A stretch of DNA of 64,000 nt, taken from the NCBI GenBank assembly GCA_973895155.1, contig OZ316893.1:620001-684000 (forward strand). The letters are read 5' to 3'. The notes beneath the pieces were generated by a model that was not told where the DNA came from, searched no databases, and saw only the letters and a program-made list of their open reading frames with translations. Position 1 is the first letter of the stretch; the number at the start of each line of letters is the position of its first letter. Positions 24,018 through 34,153 of the stretch are shown one piece after another. Origin of the DNA: Marsupella aquatica (taxonomy: Eukaryota; Marchantiophyta). The position numbers were made by a program, and so were the translations under genes.

Positions 24018-27000
24018 ATGACAAGGAAAGCACTTTGGGTCGATGAATGGTCAACTCCAGCATGGGTTAAGGCAAGGATGAATTTGATTACTCAGTACAG
24101 ACCTCTATGTCATGTCACTTGTTGCACGAGAGACTGGTCTCAAGTCACTGAACAAGGGAGTGGCAGTAGGCATATGCATAATGCTGGTACCACGCGTGAA
24201 ACAATTGCTGTTTTGAAAGATCGTCTACAACGAGGCATTACCATACCCTCCTATACATATGTGAAAGTTCTGCAAATGTGCTTGCAACAAAAAGACCTTT
24301 CAGCAGCCAAGCAAATTCATGATTGCATCATCGAGAGTGGAATTGATAAGAGTCCTTATGTGGCCATCACGCTCGTGAATGTGTACATCAAATGCGGAGG
24401 ATTGTCTCATGCACGTAAAGTTTTTGATCAACTCCAGAAGAAGGGTGTTATTACTTGGACCAACATGATTGCAGGATATGCTAAGAATGATCAGGTTCAA
24501 CCTGCATTCGAACTTTTAAATCAGATGTGCCAAGAAGGCGTGCAGCCTAATGAGATCACATATCTGACCATTCTGAAAGGATGTGCCAGCCCATTAGCCC
24601 TAACATGCGGAAAAGAAATTCATGAGCGTATTCGAATCGCCGGATTTGAATCAGACGTGCGTGTAGGGACTTCCCTCGTACTGATGTACGCAAAATGTGG
24701 GTGCATCACCGAGGCAAGGGAAGTTTTTGAAAAGTTGACCAATCGAAATGTCGTTACATGGAATGTTTTGATTGGAGGATATGCAGAACGTGGTGATGGT
24801 GTGGAAGCATATCGACTGTTTCTCCGAATGAGACGGGAAGGTTTAGAACCGGATGCATTCACTTACGCGAGCATCCTGAAAGCACCTGCAAGTGAGGGGG
24901 CTTTAGAATGGGTGAAGGACGTTCATAGCCAGGCTAGCAAAGCGGGACTCGAGTCAGATTTGCGTGTAGGTAATGCACTGGTCCACATGTATGCAGAGAG
25001 TGGCAGTATAGATGATGCCCGACTAGTGTTTGACAAATTGGAGAGACGCGATGTAGTTACTTGGACTGCTATGATCGGTGGACTTGCAAAACATGGATGT
25101 GGGCATGAAGCATATCGAATGTTTCTCCAAATGAGACGCGAAGGCTTCGAACCACATGCAATCACGTATCTGAGCATCCTGAATGCCTCTGCAAATTCGG
25201 GGGCCTTGGAATGGGTGAAGGAGATTCATGGCCATGCTGCCAAAGCGGGACTGGAGTCAGATTTGCGTGTGGGAAATGCAATTGTTCACATGTATGCAGA
25301 GAGTGGCAGTATAAATGACGCCCGAGTTGTTTTTGACAGAATGGAGAAACGCGATGTAGTGACATGGAATGTAATGATCGGTGGACTTGCACAACATGGA
25401 TGTGGGCATGAAGCATATCGACTGTTTCTCAAAATGAGGCGTGACGGCTTCGAACCAAATGCAATCACTTATGTGAGCATCCTGAATGCATCTGCAAGTG
25501 CGGGGGCTTTGGAGTGGGTGAAGGAGATTCATGGCCATGCTATCAACGATGGACTGGAGTCAGATTTGCGTGTGGGCAATGCATTCGTTCACTTGTATGC
25601 AGAGAGTGGTAGTATATGTGACGCCCGACTTGTTTTTGACAGACTGGAGAAACGCAATGTAGTGACATGGAATGTTATGATCGGTGGACTTGCACAACAT
25701 GGATGTGGGCATGAAGCCTATCAACTGTTTCTCCAAATGAGACGGGAAGGTGTCGAACCAGATGCATTCACTTACGCGAGCATCCTGAATGCATCTGCAA
25801 GTGAGGGGGCTTTGGTGTGGGTGATGGACGTTGACGCCCAGGCATGCAGAGCGGGACTGGGGTCCGATTTGCGTGTAGGCAATGCACTGGTTCACATGTA
25901 TGCAGAGAGTGGCAGTATCGATGATGCCCGACGAGTGTTTGACAGAATGGAGAAACGCGATGTAGTGACATGGAATGTAATAATCGGTGGACTTGCACAG
26001 CATGGATGTGGACATGAAGCATATCGACGTTTTCTCCAAATGAGACGTGAAGGGTACGAACCAAATGCGATTTCTTATTTGAGTATCCTGAATGCATCTG
26101 CAAGTGACGGGGCTTTGGAATGGGTGAAAGACGTTCATGGCCAGGCCAGCAAAGCGGGACTGGAGTCAGATTTGCGTGTATGTAATGCACTGGTTCACAT
26201 GTATGCAGAGAGTGGCAGTATAGATGATGCCCGACTGCTGTTTGACAAAATGGAGAAACGCGATGTAGTCACGTGGAATGTAATGATCGGTGCACTGTCA
26301 CAACATGGATGTGGGCATGAAGCACATCGACTGTTTCTCCAAATGAGATGCGATGGCTTCGAAGCAAATGCAATCACTTATGTGAGTATCCTAAATCCCT
26401 CTGCAAGTGAGGGGGCTTTGGAATGGATGAAAGACGTTCATGGGCAGGCTAGCAAAGTGGGACTCGAGTCAGATTTGCGTGTAGGCAATGCACTGGTGCA
26501 CATGTATGCGGAGAGTGGCAGTATAAATGACGCCCGACTTGTTTTCGACAGAATGGAGAAAAGGGATGTAGTCACATGGACTGTAATGATTGGTGGACTT
26601 TCGCAACATGGATGTGGGCATGAAGCATATCGACTGTTTCTCGAAATGAGACGCGAAGGCTTCGAACCAAATGCAATCACTTATCTGAGCATCCTGAATA
26701 CATCTGCGAGTGCGGGGGCTTTGGAATGGTTGAAAGATATTCATGGCCATGCTACGAAAGCGGGACTGGATTTAGATTTGCGTGTGGGCAATGCACTGGT
26801 TCACATGTATGCCAAGAGTGGGAGTATTGGTGACGCCCGACTTGTTTTTGACAGAATGGAGAAACGCGATGTAGTGACATGGAATGTTATGATTGGTGGT
26901 CTTGCACAACATGGGTGTGGGAATGAAGCCCTGGAGCTATTCAGAAAAATGACCGCAAACGGTGTGAAGCCCAACGTGTATTCATTCGTGGGGGTGTTGT

Positions 27001-27794
27001 CAGCCTGTTGTCACGGAGGCCTTGTTGATGACGGCCGTAGAGTGTTTTTAGCTATGACGCAGGATTATGGCGTCGAGCCTGGTATTGTGCATTATAACTG
27101 CATGGTTGACCTTCTTGGGCGGGCTGGACATTTGGAGGAAGCGAAGGTGTTCATTAGGGACATGCGAGTTGAACCAGATGAAGTCACTTGGAAAACGTTG
27201 CTTGGAGCGTGTAGAACTTACGGTAATGTGGAGTTGGGCGAAGTTGCTGCTAAAGAGCTTCTGAAGTTGGGTCCCAATGATGCTTCTGCGTATGTGCTCC
27301 TGTCTAACATCTATGCTGGAGCTGGCAAATGGGAGAAGAAGTCATTGGTGCGCACCATGATGCAAAAGCGACGTGTTTGGAAGGTGCCAGGACGTAGCTG
27401 GATTGAAGTTGACAATAAGATCCATGAATTTCTTGTGGGGGATAGATCTCACCCAGAAGCGAAGGCAATATATACTGAGCTCAATAAATTGACTGAAAAA
27501 CTGAAGGCTGAAGGCTACATTCCGGATACCCGACTTGTGTTGCATGATATGAAGGAGGCGGATAAAGAACTAGCTCTTTGCTCTCATAGTGAGAAGTTGG
27601 CTATTGCTTACGGACTTATGCACATACCTCAGGGGAAACCAATTCGGATATGGAAGAACCTTCGGGTGTGTTCAGATTGCCATACCGCAACCAAGTTTAT
27701 CTCTAGGGTGACTGGACGCGAGATTGTAGCCAGGGATGCCAATCGCTTTCACCATTTTAAAGCTGGCATATGTTCTTGTGGAGATTACTGGTGA
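24018..27794 (+). CDS. PLS-class pentatricopeptide repeat protein with DYW domain (organellar RNA-editing factor family)
   Basis: Intronless frame of 1,258 residues from the first ATG after an in-frame stop at 23,979-23,981. Nine successive VVTW-type motifs mark nine PLS triplets (about residues 85-1,030), most in near-identical ~101-residue units (HMYAESGSIDDARLVFD..., RDVVTWNVMIGGLAQHGCG...). The C-terminus carries E/E+ motifs and a DYW domain (about 1,125-1,258): PG-box GRSWIEV, the deaminase-like HSE (His1190, Glu1192), the zinc-binding CSDC (Cys1218, Cys1221), CSC and the final DYW. In this family the PPR array reads a transcript sequence base by base and the DYW domain deaminates C to U in mitochondria or plastids. 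All catalytic residues are present, so it may be functional. The repeat wording is characteristic of moss DYW proteins. An alternative start is Met21 of this reading (24,078). Confidence 0.93.
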   Translation: MTRKALWVDEWSTPAWVKARMNLITQYRPLCHVTCCTRDWSQVTEQGSGSRHMHNAGTTRETIAVLKDRLQRGITIPSYTYVKVLQMCLQQKDLSAAKQIHDCIIESGIDKSPYVAITLVNVYIKCGGLSHARKVFDQLQKKGVITWTNMIAGYAKNDQVQPAFELLNQMCQEGVQPNEITYLTILKGCASPLALTCGKEIHERIRIAGFESDVRVGTSLVLMYAKCGCITEAREVFEKLTNRNVVTWNVLIGGYAERGDGVEAYRLFLRMRREGLEPDAFTYASILKAPASEGALEWVKDVHSQASKAGLESDLRVGNALVHMYAESGSIDDARLVFDKLERRDVVTWTAMIGGLAKHGCGHEAYRMFLQMRREGFEPHAITYLSILNASANSGALEWVKEIHGHAAKAGLESDLRVGNAIVHMYAESGSINDARVVFDRMEKRDVVTWNVMIGGLAQHGCGHEAYRLFLKMRRDGFEPNAITYVSILNASASAGALEWVKEIHGHAINDGLESDLRVGNAFVHLYAESGSICDARLVFDRLEKRNVVTWNVMIGGLAQHGCGHEAYQLFLQMRREGVEPDAFTYASILNASASEGALVWVMDVDAQACRAGLGSDLRVGNALVHMYAESGSIDDARRVFDRMEKRDVVTWNVIIGGLAQHGCGHEAYRRFLQMRREGYEPNAISYLSILNASASDGALEWVKDVHGQASKAGLESDLRVCNALVHMYAESGSIDDARLLFDKMEKRDVVTWNVMIGALSQHGCGHEAHRLFLQMRCDGFEANAITYVSILNPSASEGALEWMKDVHGQASKVGLESDLRVGNALVHMYAESGSINDARLVFDRMEKRDVVTWTVMIGGLSQHGCGHEAYRLFLEMRREGFEPNAITYLSILNTSASAGALEWLKDIHGHATKAGLDLDLRVGNALVHMYAKSGSIGDARLVFDRMEKRDVVTWNVMIGGLAQHGCGNEALELFRKMTANGVKPNVYSFVGVLSACCHGGLVDDGRRVFLAMTQDYGVEPGIVHYNCMVDLLGRAGHLEEAKVFIRDMRVEPDEVTWKTLLGACRTYGNVELGEVAAKELLKLGPNDASAYVLLSNIYAGAGKWEKKSLVRTMMQKRRVWKVPGRSWIEVDNKIHEFLVGDRSHPEAKAIYTELNKLTEKLKAEGYIPDTRLVLHDMKEADKELALCSHSEKLAIAYGLMHIPQGKPIRIWKNLRVCSDCHTATKFISRVTGREIVARDANRFHHFKAGICSCGDYW
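24890..26940 (+). repeat. ~303-bp coding tandem repeats inside the PPR gene
   Basis: Seven consecutive PLS triplet units are strongly alike at the DNA level (for example ATGTATGCAGAGAGTGGCAG recurs about every 303 bases, and GACTTGCACAACATGGATGT recurs with few changes). First and last triplets are more diverged. This points to recent tandem duplication or gene conversion of whole triplets. Confidence 0.85.
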
Positions 27795-28538
27795 CCAGAT
27801 TGAAAGTTATGGTCGTAAGTTACTCTAAACTAAAATTTTCTTCCTGTTCCAATGCGTGTGTGATGTCTGATGCTTCATAAGACAGATAAGGCAAACGGAA
27901 TTGTTCCCTCTGACGCAAATTTACTCCAGATCAAAGTCAAGCGAATAATACTTTTAAGCACATATAGTGAGGAAAATCTGAATGATTCGGAAGTCAGATG
28001 TGCGAAGGGATATATACGAAGGGAGCTGCCCGCTTTAGGTTAGTGGATTTTCGTACCCGTGCATCAATTTCCCAAGAATATCGAGAGTGGCAGCATTAGT
28101 TGCGTGGTTTTTTCTAACCAGTGGTCATAATTTGAAGGCGCTATAAGAACTGAATCTTTTGGTAAGTGATAATTTGTTCAGTTACAGTCTAAAATTTAAT
28201 TCAAGTAAACGATGTGATTCGAGGTTCTCTATTTCTATCATTTACAATTTAATTGATATTCAGGTTTGCTCCCAGAGCATTCTACCGTGTCAGATACCCT
28301 TTGCACATGCTTTCTGAATATGTGGAATTGGTAGCCTCTTTACATTTCTGATTGAAATGTGACCTGTAATTGGGCTTGTGATTGGTTGCATTTAGTTTCC
28401 ATTAATATATGGGGTGTAGCTAGTTTCCATTAATATATGTGATGGTAAGTCACAGCTCATGTGCAAACTGCAGAGGGCATCCTTCACCAAAGTCAAATGG
28501 CATTTCCCAAAATGATAAGTCGCTGCTTGTGCTGGAAC
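27795..28538. other. 3' flank of the PPR gene, no further gene
   Basis: AT-rich flank, probably holding the 3' untranslated region. TTTCCATTAATATATG(G/T)G occurs twice, about 40 bases apart, near 28,400-28,440. No clear gene. Confidence 0.4.
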
Positions 28539-28700
28539 TACTCAGGGCAGAAATATCCTATGACAATCTGTTTGTCATATTTGATTATTTTTGCCCTCAT
28601 CTGTACAGGATCATTTGGAACTACCCAAGGCAGAAATCTCCGATCACAAACTGTTTGTCATATTTGATCATTTTTGCCCTCATCCGTAAAGGATCAAATG
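28539..28700 (+). repeat. Two-copy direct repeat of ~82 bp
   Basis: GGCAGAAAT-(A/C)TCC...CTGTTTGTCATATTTGAT(T/C)ATTTTTGCCCTCATC occurs at about 28,539-28,610 and 28,629-28,690, two diverged adjacent copies. Confidence 0.7.
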
Positions 28701-28742
28701 ATCGGATAACATTTGAAACATTGTCAGGTAATAGAGTGGACA

Positions 28743-28919
28743 TGAAATACCATGTTGGTGCTTAAATTGAAATCTAAAAGCAAATAAATACACAAGTCTG
28801 CTGAAATACCATGTTGGTGCTTAAATTGAAATTTAAAAGCAAATAAATACACAAGTCTGCTGAAATACCATGTTGGTGCTTAAATTGAAATTTAAAAGCA
28901 AATAAATACACAAGTCTGC
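28743..28919 (+). repeat. Three-copy 59-bp tandem repeat
   Basis: Units start at 28,743, 28,802 and 28,861 (TGAAATACCATGTTGGTGCT...ACACAAGTCTGC). Copies differ at one or two positions, so the amplification is recent. Confidence 0.9.
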
Positions 28920-29930
28920 CAAAACCAACATTTTACGAGTTGCCTGGAAACTTACTTGGGGAGTCATTCTCCAAGATAAACCATCATTCAAAACAGTTGG
29001 TAAGTTTGAATTTTGTGTAGCAACATGTGTCTGAGTCCATGGGATGGGCAAAGCAAACTCTTTGGTCCATACGGTGTTCGGATGATCGTGTTTTTTTGGT
29101 AAGAACGTGTTAGTTCTGACTTATAAAATTAATCTTGCATGCTATTAGGTTTACCCTAAAATCAAAATAATAATTCTATTGATAAGTGTAGCGGGTATTA
29201 TAAAAGGTTCAGGTGAAGTTAGTATACTACTAAAATGTTCTTCACTTACCATGTTTGCGGACCAACATCTCTCAGCTATTAACTATTCTCGACATCCTAA
29301 TATATCCAAGAGAAAAGGAAATAGGAAGATCTCTCGAGCTCCTATTTAGATCTATGATGTTAGTAGAGGACAAAAATATTGCACTCTCACTCTTCACAAT
29401 ATAACACCACTGGGTATATTATTGGTTCATTGGAATCCATGACGACTGTTGCAAATCGGGCTACAAAATGATAGATCCTTAGATAAATCAAGTGTTGTCT
29501 CATAGATAGTTTGTCTAAAAGATGAACTCTAATCAAAAATGAATTACGGAATGGAAGCTATAGGATATCTATCTCTCCTAGATTCATGATGTATTTTCTA
29601 TTTATTTGCTATCCAGGCCAAAAGCGCCCCAACTTATGTTCATAAAGAGAATTTATTCCGTAAAGTCCTATCAATAAGTCTATCATTCATTCTTTTGCTA
29701 TCTAAACCGAAATACGCCCCACTATTATGGTCAAGGCAAAACAAGCTCCACAATCTTGAATGATAACTATTAAATGAGGGGAGTGTGCCCCCTTCCCACT
29801 TTATTTATAGTGTTTATTAAGTGGACATGGATCAAACCCAAACACTTGGATAAAACCCAAGACAGTGACAAACATCTAAGGTACATACATGTGTTAATAC
29901 TTTAGCCAAAAGATAGTGGACGTAGTATAT
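28920..29930. other. Intergenic DNA, nothing recognised
   Basis: AT-rich; short duplicated phrases about GCCCCA(A/C)-TTATG(T)TCA(T/A) and TATCCAGGCCAAAAGCGCCCC/TATCTAAACCGAAATACGCCCC at 29,610 and 29,700. No coding signal. Confidence 0.4.
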
Positions 29931-29934
29931 ACTC

Positions 29935-30595
29935 TCTATTGTAGCTAGTAAAATCATTGTAGTTCGTACACTATAGCTATTGTAGTCCGTACACTATAGT
30001 TAGTGGTAACCACTATAGCTCGTACACTATAGCTAGAGGAGTTACTGTTAGCAATTTATACACTATAGCTAGTGGAGCCACAGACTATAGATCGTACATT
30101 ATAGCTAGTGGAATTATTTATTGTAGTTTGTACACTATAGCTAGTGAAGCTACTATAATCCAAATGTTGGTGCTAGTGGAGCCAATGTAGTTTCTACACT
30201 GTAGCTAGTAGAGCGACTGTAGTGCGTATACTATAGCTAGTAGAGCAACTGTAGTGTGTACACTATAGCTAGTGGAGCGACTATAGTGCATACATTGTAG
30301 CTAGTAAAGCTAGTGTAGTCCATATACGTACTGTAGCTAGTGGAGCTACTATAGATCGTAAACTATAGCTAGTGGAGCCACTCTAGTGCGTACACTATAG
30401 CTAGTGGAGCTATTGTAGTCCGTACACCATAGCTAATGGAGCCACTATAGATTGTACATTGTAGCTAGCCGAAGCTACTATATATCATAAAATAAAGCTA
30501 GTGGAGCCTGAGAATGGAGCTACTATAGTTCATACACTGTAACTAGTGGAGCTACTACTGACAATCCATACACTATAGCTAGTGAACTTAGCTGT
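29935..30595. repeat. Degenerate minisatellite of CTATAGCTAGTGGAGC units
   Basis: About eighteen diverged copies of a ~30-36-base unit: GTACACTATAGCTAGTGGAGC followed by (C/T)ACTATAG(A/T)(T/C)-like text. The word CTATAG and the AGCTA core are palindromic, giving every unit a small dyad. No gene overlaps it. Confidence 0.85.
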
Positions 30596-30639
30596 TAAAA
30601 TCTAAATTTTATAATCTAATTAATTGGTGGTGGTTCTCA

Positions 30640-31440
30640 ATGGTGGACTTAGCCACCCAATGTCCTCACCAATCCCAACACCCTCGACTAAGTGCTCTTG
30701 GTACCCGAACGCCTACACAAAATTCTTTGAGCAAGCAACTTGGTACCTATAGCACCTTCGGCGGCAACTCCCATAGGAAGCCGCATTTGCTCCCTAACAC
30801 GACTGTCGCTCCACGGTCCTCATTGTTTGTGCACACAACCAAACACCTTGATAAGTAACCACGTAGGACCTAGGATCTCCAAGACTAGTGTCTTGACTCA
30901 AGCTCAATAGACATTGGCATTAAGTAGGTGAGTGAATAGAATCTCCCGGGCCCGCATGTGCCATAAGCTGAAGCGAGAGCCGACACCCATTGTCTGTCTA
31001 GAACAACCCCTCTATGGGTGCCGCTCGTGCTTCCCCATTTCCTGTTTGTCATTGGCTGACCACCCTTCCGCCCTGTCCCCCAGGGCATGCTCATGGCCCC
31101 AAAAAACTAGCTTGTCCCAAAACTTGTCCCAAGCTTGGCTTCAACATAGGGACCTCCATAAGTGGAGTGCCTTAGCTCATTGTAATTGGGCCGACCTAGT
31201 GCTCATACCTAGGCCCTCAAAACCCGTCATCAGTTGGGGGTCCCAGATGGCCACACCTGGGCCGCACCGTATCTCATGCACCAAATGTCTGTTGCGCACA
31301 AAGTAAACTTCTTTAGCCTTGGGCCCAAGAGAAGTTCTCACTCAAGCCCTCAAAACTCAAAGTCCGTTTGGGGGTATGGACGGTTGACCCTAAGCCATGC
31401 CCTTCCCATGACCCAACCAGCTCCCAACTAGTCTAAGTCC
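30640..31440 (+). repeat. Dispersed repeat, copy 1
   Basis: Shares its order of phrases (GACTTAGCCACCCAATGTCC, CCTCACCAATCCCAACA, CTTTGAGCAAGCAACTTG, AAGTAGGT, GCCATAAGC, GCCGACACCCA, CATTGGCTGACCACC) with copies at 31,450 and 36,445. No protein was recognised; it may be an LTR or untranslated part of a retroelement. Confidence 0.65.
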
Positions 31441-31449
31441 TTAGTTTGA

Positions 31450-31795
31450 GTGATGGACCTAGCCACCCAGCGCCCTCACCAATCCCAACATCCCGCGCCT
31501 AAGTGCCCCTATGCCCAAATGCCTCCACAAAACTCCTTGAGCAAGCAACTTGATGCCCCTAGCACGGCTTGCGACCCCTCCTATACGAAGTTGCACTTGC
31601 TCCCGAACACAATCGTTACTCAACGGTCCTAACAATCTACACAAGCAACCAAATACCTCGGTAAGGAACCCAACATGATCTAGATTTCCCAAGTCTAGCA
31701 TCTAACTCAAACCCAGTAGACATTTGGTAAGTAGGTCAGCGATAGGTCCTCCCGTTGCCATAAGCCAAAACCAAAGCCGACACCCACGTACTGTT
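31450..31795 (+). repeat. Dispersed repeat, copy 2 (cut short by the Gypsy-like segment)
   Basis: Matches copy 1 from GACCTAGCCACCCAGCGCCC through GCCGACACCCA, then homology stops at about 31,795 where retrotransposon-derived sequence begins. Confidence 0.65.
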
Positions 31796-32189
31796 CGTTG
31801 TCGCGATCACCGTGGCTCACGACTTCCGTTGAGCATTTTTCAGTCTCAAGGGGATTGTCAACTTGGGAGTAGCAGAGCAGGTTTTGGATGCGCTCTACTG
31901 GTGTTACAGATCGTCCATTGGTGAGCTTGAGGCCTACTGAGATAGTAGTGGCCACAGCTGGGGGCGAGTAGACAATCCATGGACCTATGGCAGGATTGGC
32001 AAGGCTGGACATATTGTTGAGCAAGAAGAGTTTGCTCAAACTATTGCTAAATAGCAATCATCGGCTATTACTCCTACTCTACAAAAAAATATTAAGGATT
32101 TGGTGGAGAGTTGGGAGCCACAAATTGGTCCTAAGTTGCAGGGAAGGAGAGACGTCGTATGCATCGATTCCTAAAGAGTTATTGGAATT

Positions 32190-33655
32190 GTTTTGCATTT
32201 AGCATAAAGAATTTGGGGACATTGAAGGGCCCTGGTGTTCAGATTGAATTGGCTAGTGATGTGCTTATCTTTCGTAGACCATATCATTATAGTGACATGG
32301 AGAGAGCTTTGATTTGGAGTAGAACTCAGGATTCATTGGAGGCTGGTTTGGTGGAGATCTCATACGGGGAGTATGCATTTGCCACAGTGATGCCAGACAA
32401 GAAGGATGTGCATGGCAATTACACAGATAGGCGCATGTGTGGTGACTGTACCGACCTATTAATCATTAGACAAAATCTGATTAATATGCCATGCCCACAC
32501 CTAAGGAGATCTTTGATGTAGTGGGGCATGCAAAGATTTTTAGTTCATTGGATCTGAGGACAGGGTACCATCAGCTTCCAATCAAACATTCTGATAGGTC
32601 CAAAATAGCATCTTGGGGAATTGATTTGCATGGCAAGGATCGTTTGTATCAGTGGTTGTTCTTACCATTTGGGTTGAAGAATACACCAGCTGAATTCCAG
32701 AGAGTCATGGATCAAATTCTTGCACGTTTGGATTTTGTCAGATGTTACATTGATGATATTTTGGTCTATTCTTCCACTATGGAAGAACATCAACCAACAC
32801 TTGCATATTGTGTTGGAGAGATTGAGAGAACATGGGTTGAAACTCCATCCTAGCAAGTGTAAGTTCTTCCAAGACCAGATTGAGTATTTGGGCCACACTA
32901 TCTATCCAGGGGGATTGGGTGTGCACCAGACTAAGGTGGAGGCCATTACATAGATTCTTTGTCCTACTAATGTGAGTAGAGTTTGTGCGTTCTTGGGATT
33001 GGCGAGCTACTATAGGAGGTACGTTAAAGGATTTAGCCAGCTTGCTAAACCTTTAACCATATCTTTAATCATACTCACTAAGTTGGATCAGGAGTGGATT
33101 TGGGGTTATAACCAAGAGCATGCCTTTCAGGAGTTGAAAGAAAGATTGGCATCATCCCCTATTTTAAGAGGACCTATTTCAGGGAGACCATTTCAGCTAC
33201 ACACTGATTGGAGTGGAGTAGGACTTGGAGCAGTGCTGACTCGGAAGGATGATGAGGGGAATGAGTTTATTGTGGCATATGCCAGTAGATCAAAAAATTC
33301 AGCAGAAGCTAAGTATAGCTCTTATGAGGGAGAGTTTTTGGCAGCAGTGTGGGTTGTTGTATACTTTTGTTGCTACTTGTTTGGTAACCCCTCCACCTTG
33401 ATCGCTGATCATTAGCCTCTCAAGTGGTTAATGGAGTCTGACAAGCTTATAGGGAAGCTTGCACGATGGGCATTGTTGTTACAGGAGTATGATTTCCAGG
33501 TTGTGCATAGGCCTGGAAAAGTGAACTTGGACGTAGATGGATTGAACCGTAATCCATGTGCCAGTCAAGAGGATGAGATTGGAGCCAGATGGCATGATGA
33601 GTCAGATACGGAGATGGTGCTAGGATGCCTTCCTTTGTTGGGTTCTAGTATGTAG
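32190..33655 (+). pseudogene. Ty3/Gypsy reverse transcriptase-RNase H
   Basis: Pre-RT text (ELASDVLIFRRPYHYSD, then MPDKKDVHGNYTDRRM) leads into reverse transcriptase: SLDLRTGYHQLPI, FLPFGLKNTPAEFQRVMD and the catalytic YIDDI at 32,746-32,760. After a frameshift near 32,800 comes LKLHPSKCKFF...EYLGHTIYPGGLGV, then the connection domain and RNase H (LHTDWSGVGLGAVLTRKDDEGNEF...YASRSKNSAEAKYSSYEGEFLA) and the RNase H tail (LIADH-PLKWLM). In-frame TAG codons interrupt it at 32,951 and at about 33,413, the second within the conserved DHQPLKWL block where CAG is expected. The copy is therefore not functional. Confidence 0.88.
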
Positions 33656-33663
33656 TGGATCTG

Positions 33664-34153
33664 TGGACTCTCCCGGGTATGCAACTCCCCTTTTTATAAA
33701 ACAAGTTTTTAATTCCTTATAATGACCTTATATTCTTAGACCATCTTAGATTTCATTTTAGTTTACTAAAGTCTTGTACGGTCTCTCAACTCAAGGAATC
33801 CAAAAATGTAACTTAAAAAAAAACCTAATATGTTTTGATGTATAAAAAGTTGACCAAAACCAAATTATATGACTTTTTTTTAATATAGGGATCTACAGCC
33901 AAACTAGCTAGCTATTTAGGATTTTTATTAAAATTTAAAAGTTTTTTAATAAAAACTACAACATGTATAGGAATATTTTTTAATTTCATATGGAAAAAGA
34001 AGAGAACCAAACCTTTTCTATGACTTGAAAATTTTTAAAAGTGGAAAACCCAGGTTTTTTCAAATTTTAATAGTTTTATAACCAACTTTTTAGTCCATAT
34101 AAAAATGTAGACACCTACCTATTATACAAGAGTTGCGTACCTTGGTGGACTCT
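33664..34153. mobile_element. ~475-bp miniature inverted-repeat transposon inside the Gypsy pol region
   Basis: AT-rich, non-coding block at about 33,672-34,145 with imperfect terminal inverted repeats: left CCCGGGTATGCAACTC, right end (reverse complement) CCAAGGTACGCAACTC, 13 of 16 positions alike. It is flanked by the direct repeat TGGACTCT (33,664-33,671 and 34,146-34,153; 9 bp if a leading G is counted). It splits RNase H from integrase. An 8-bp duplication fits a hAT-type MITE and a 9-bp one a Mutator type. Confidence 0.7.

Noticed and set aside
25023-26750. Long minus-strand open frames inside the PPR gene.
   Set aside because: They are mirror images of the repeated PPR coding sequence and have no independent motif.
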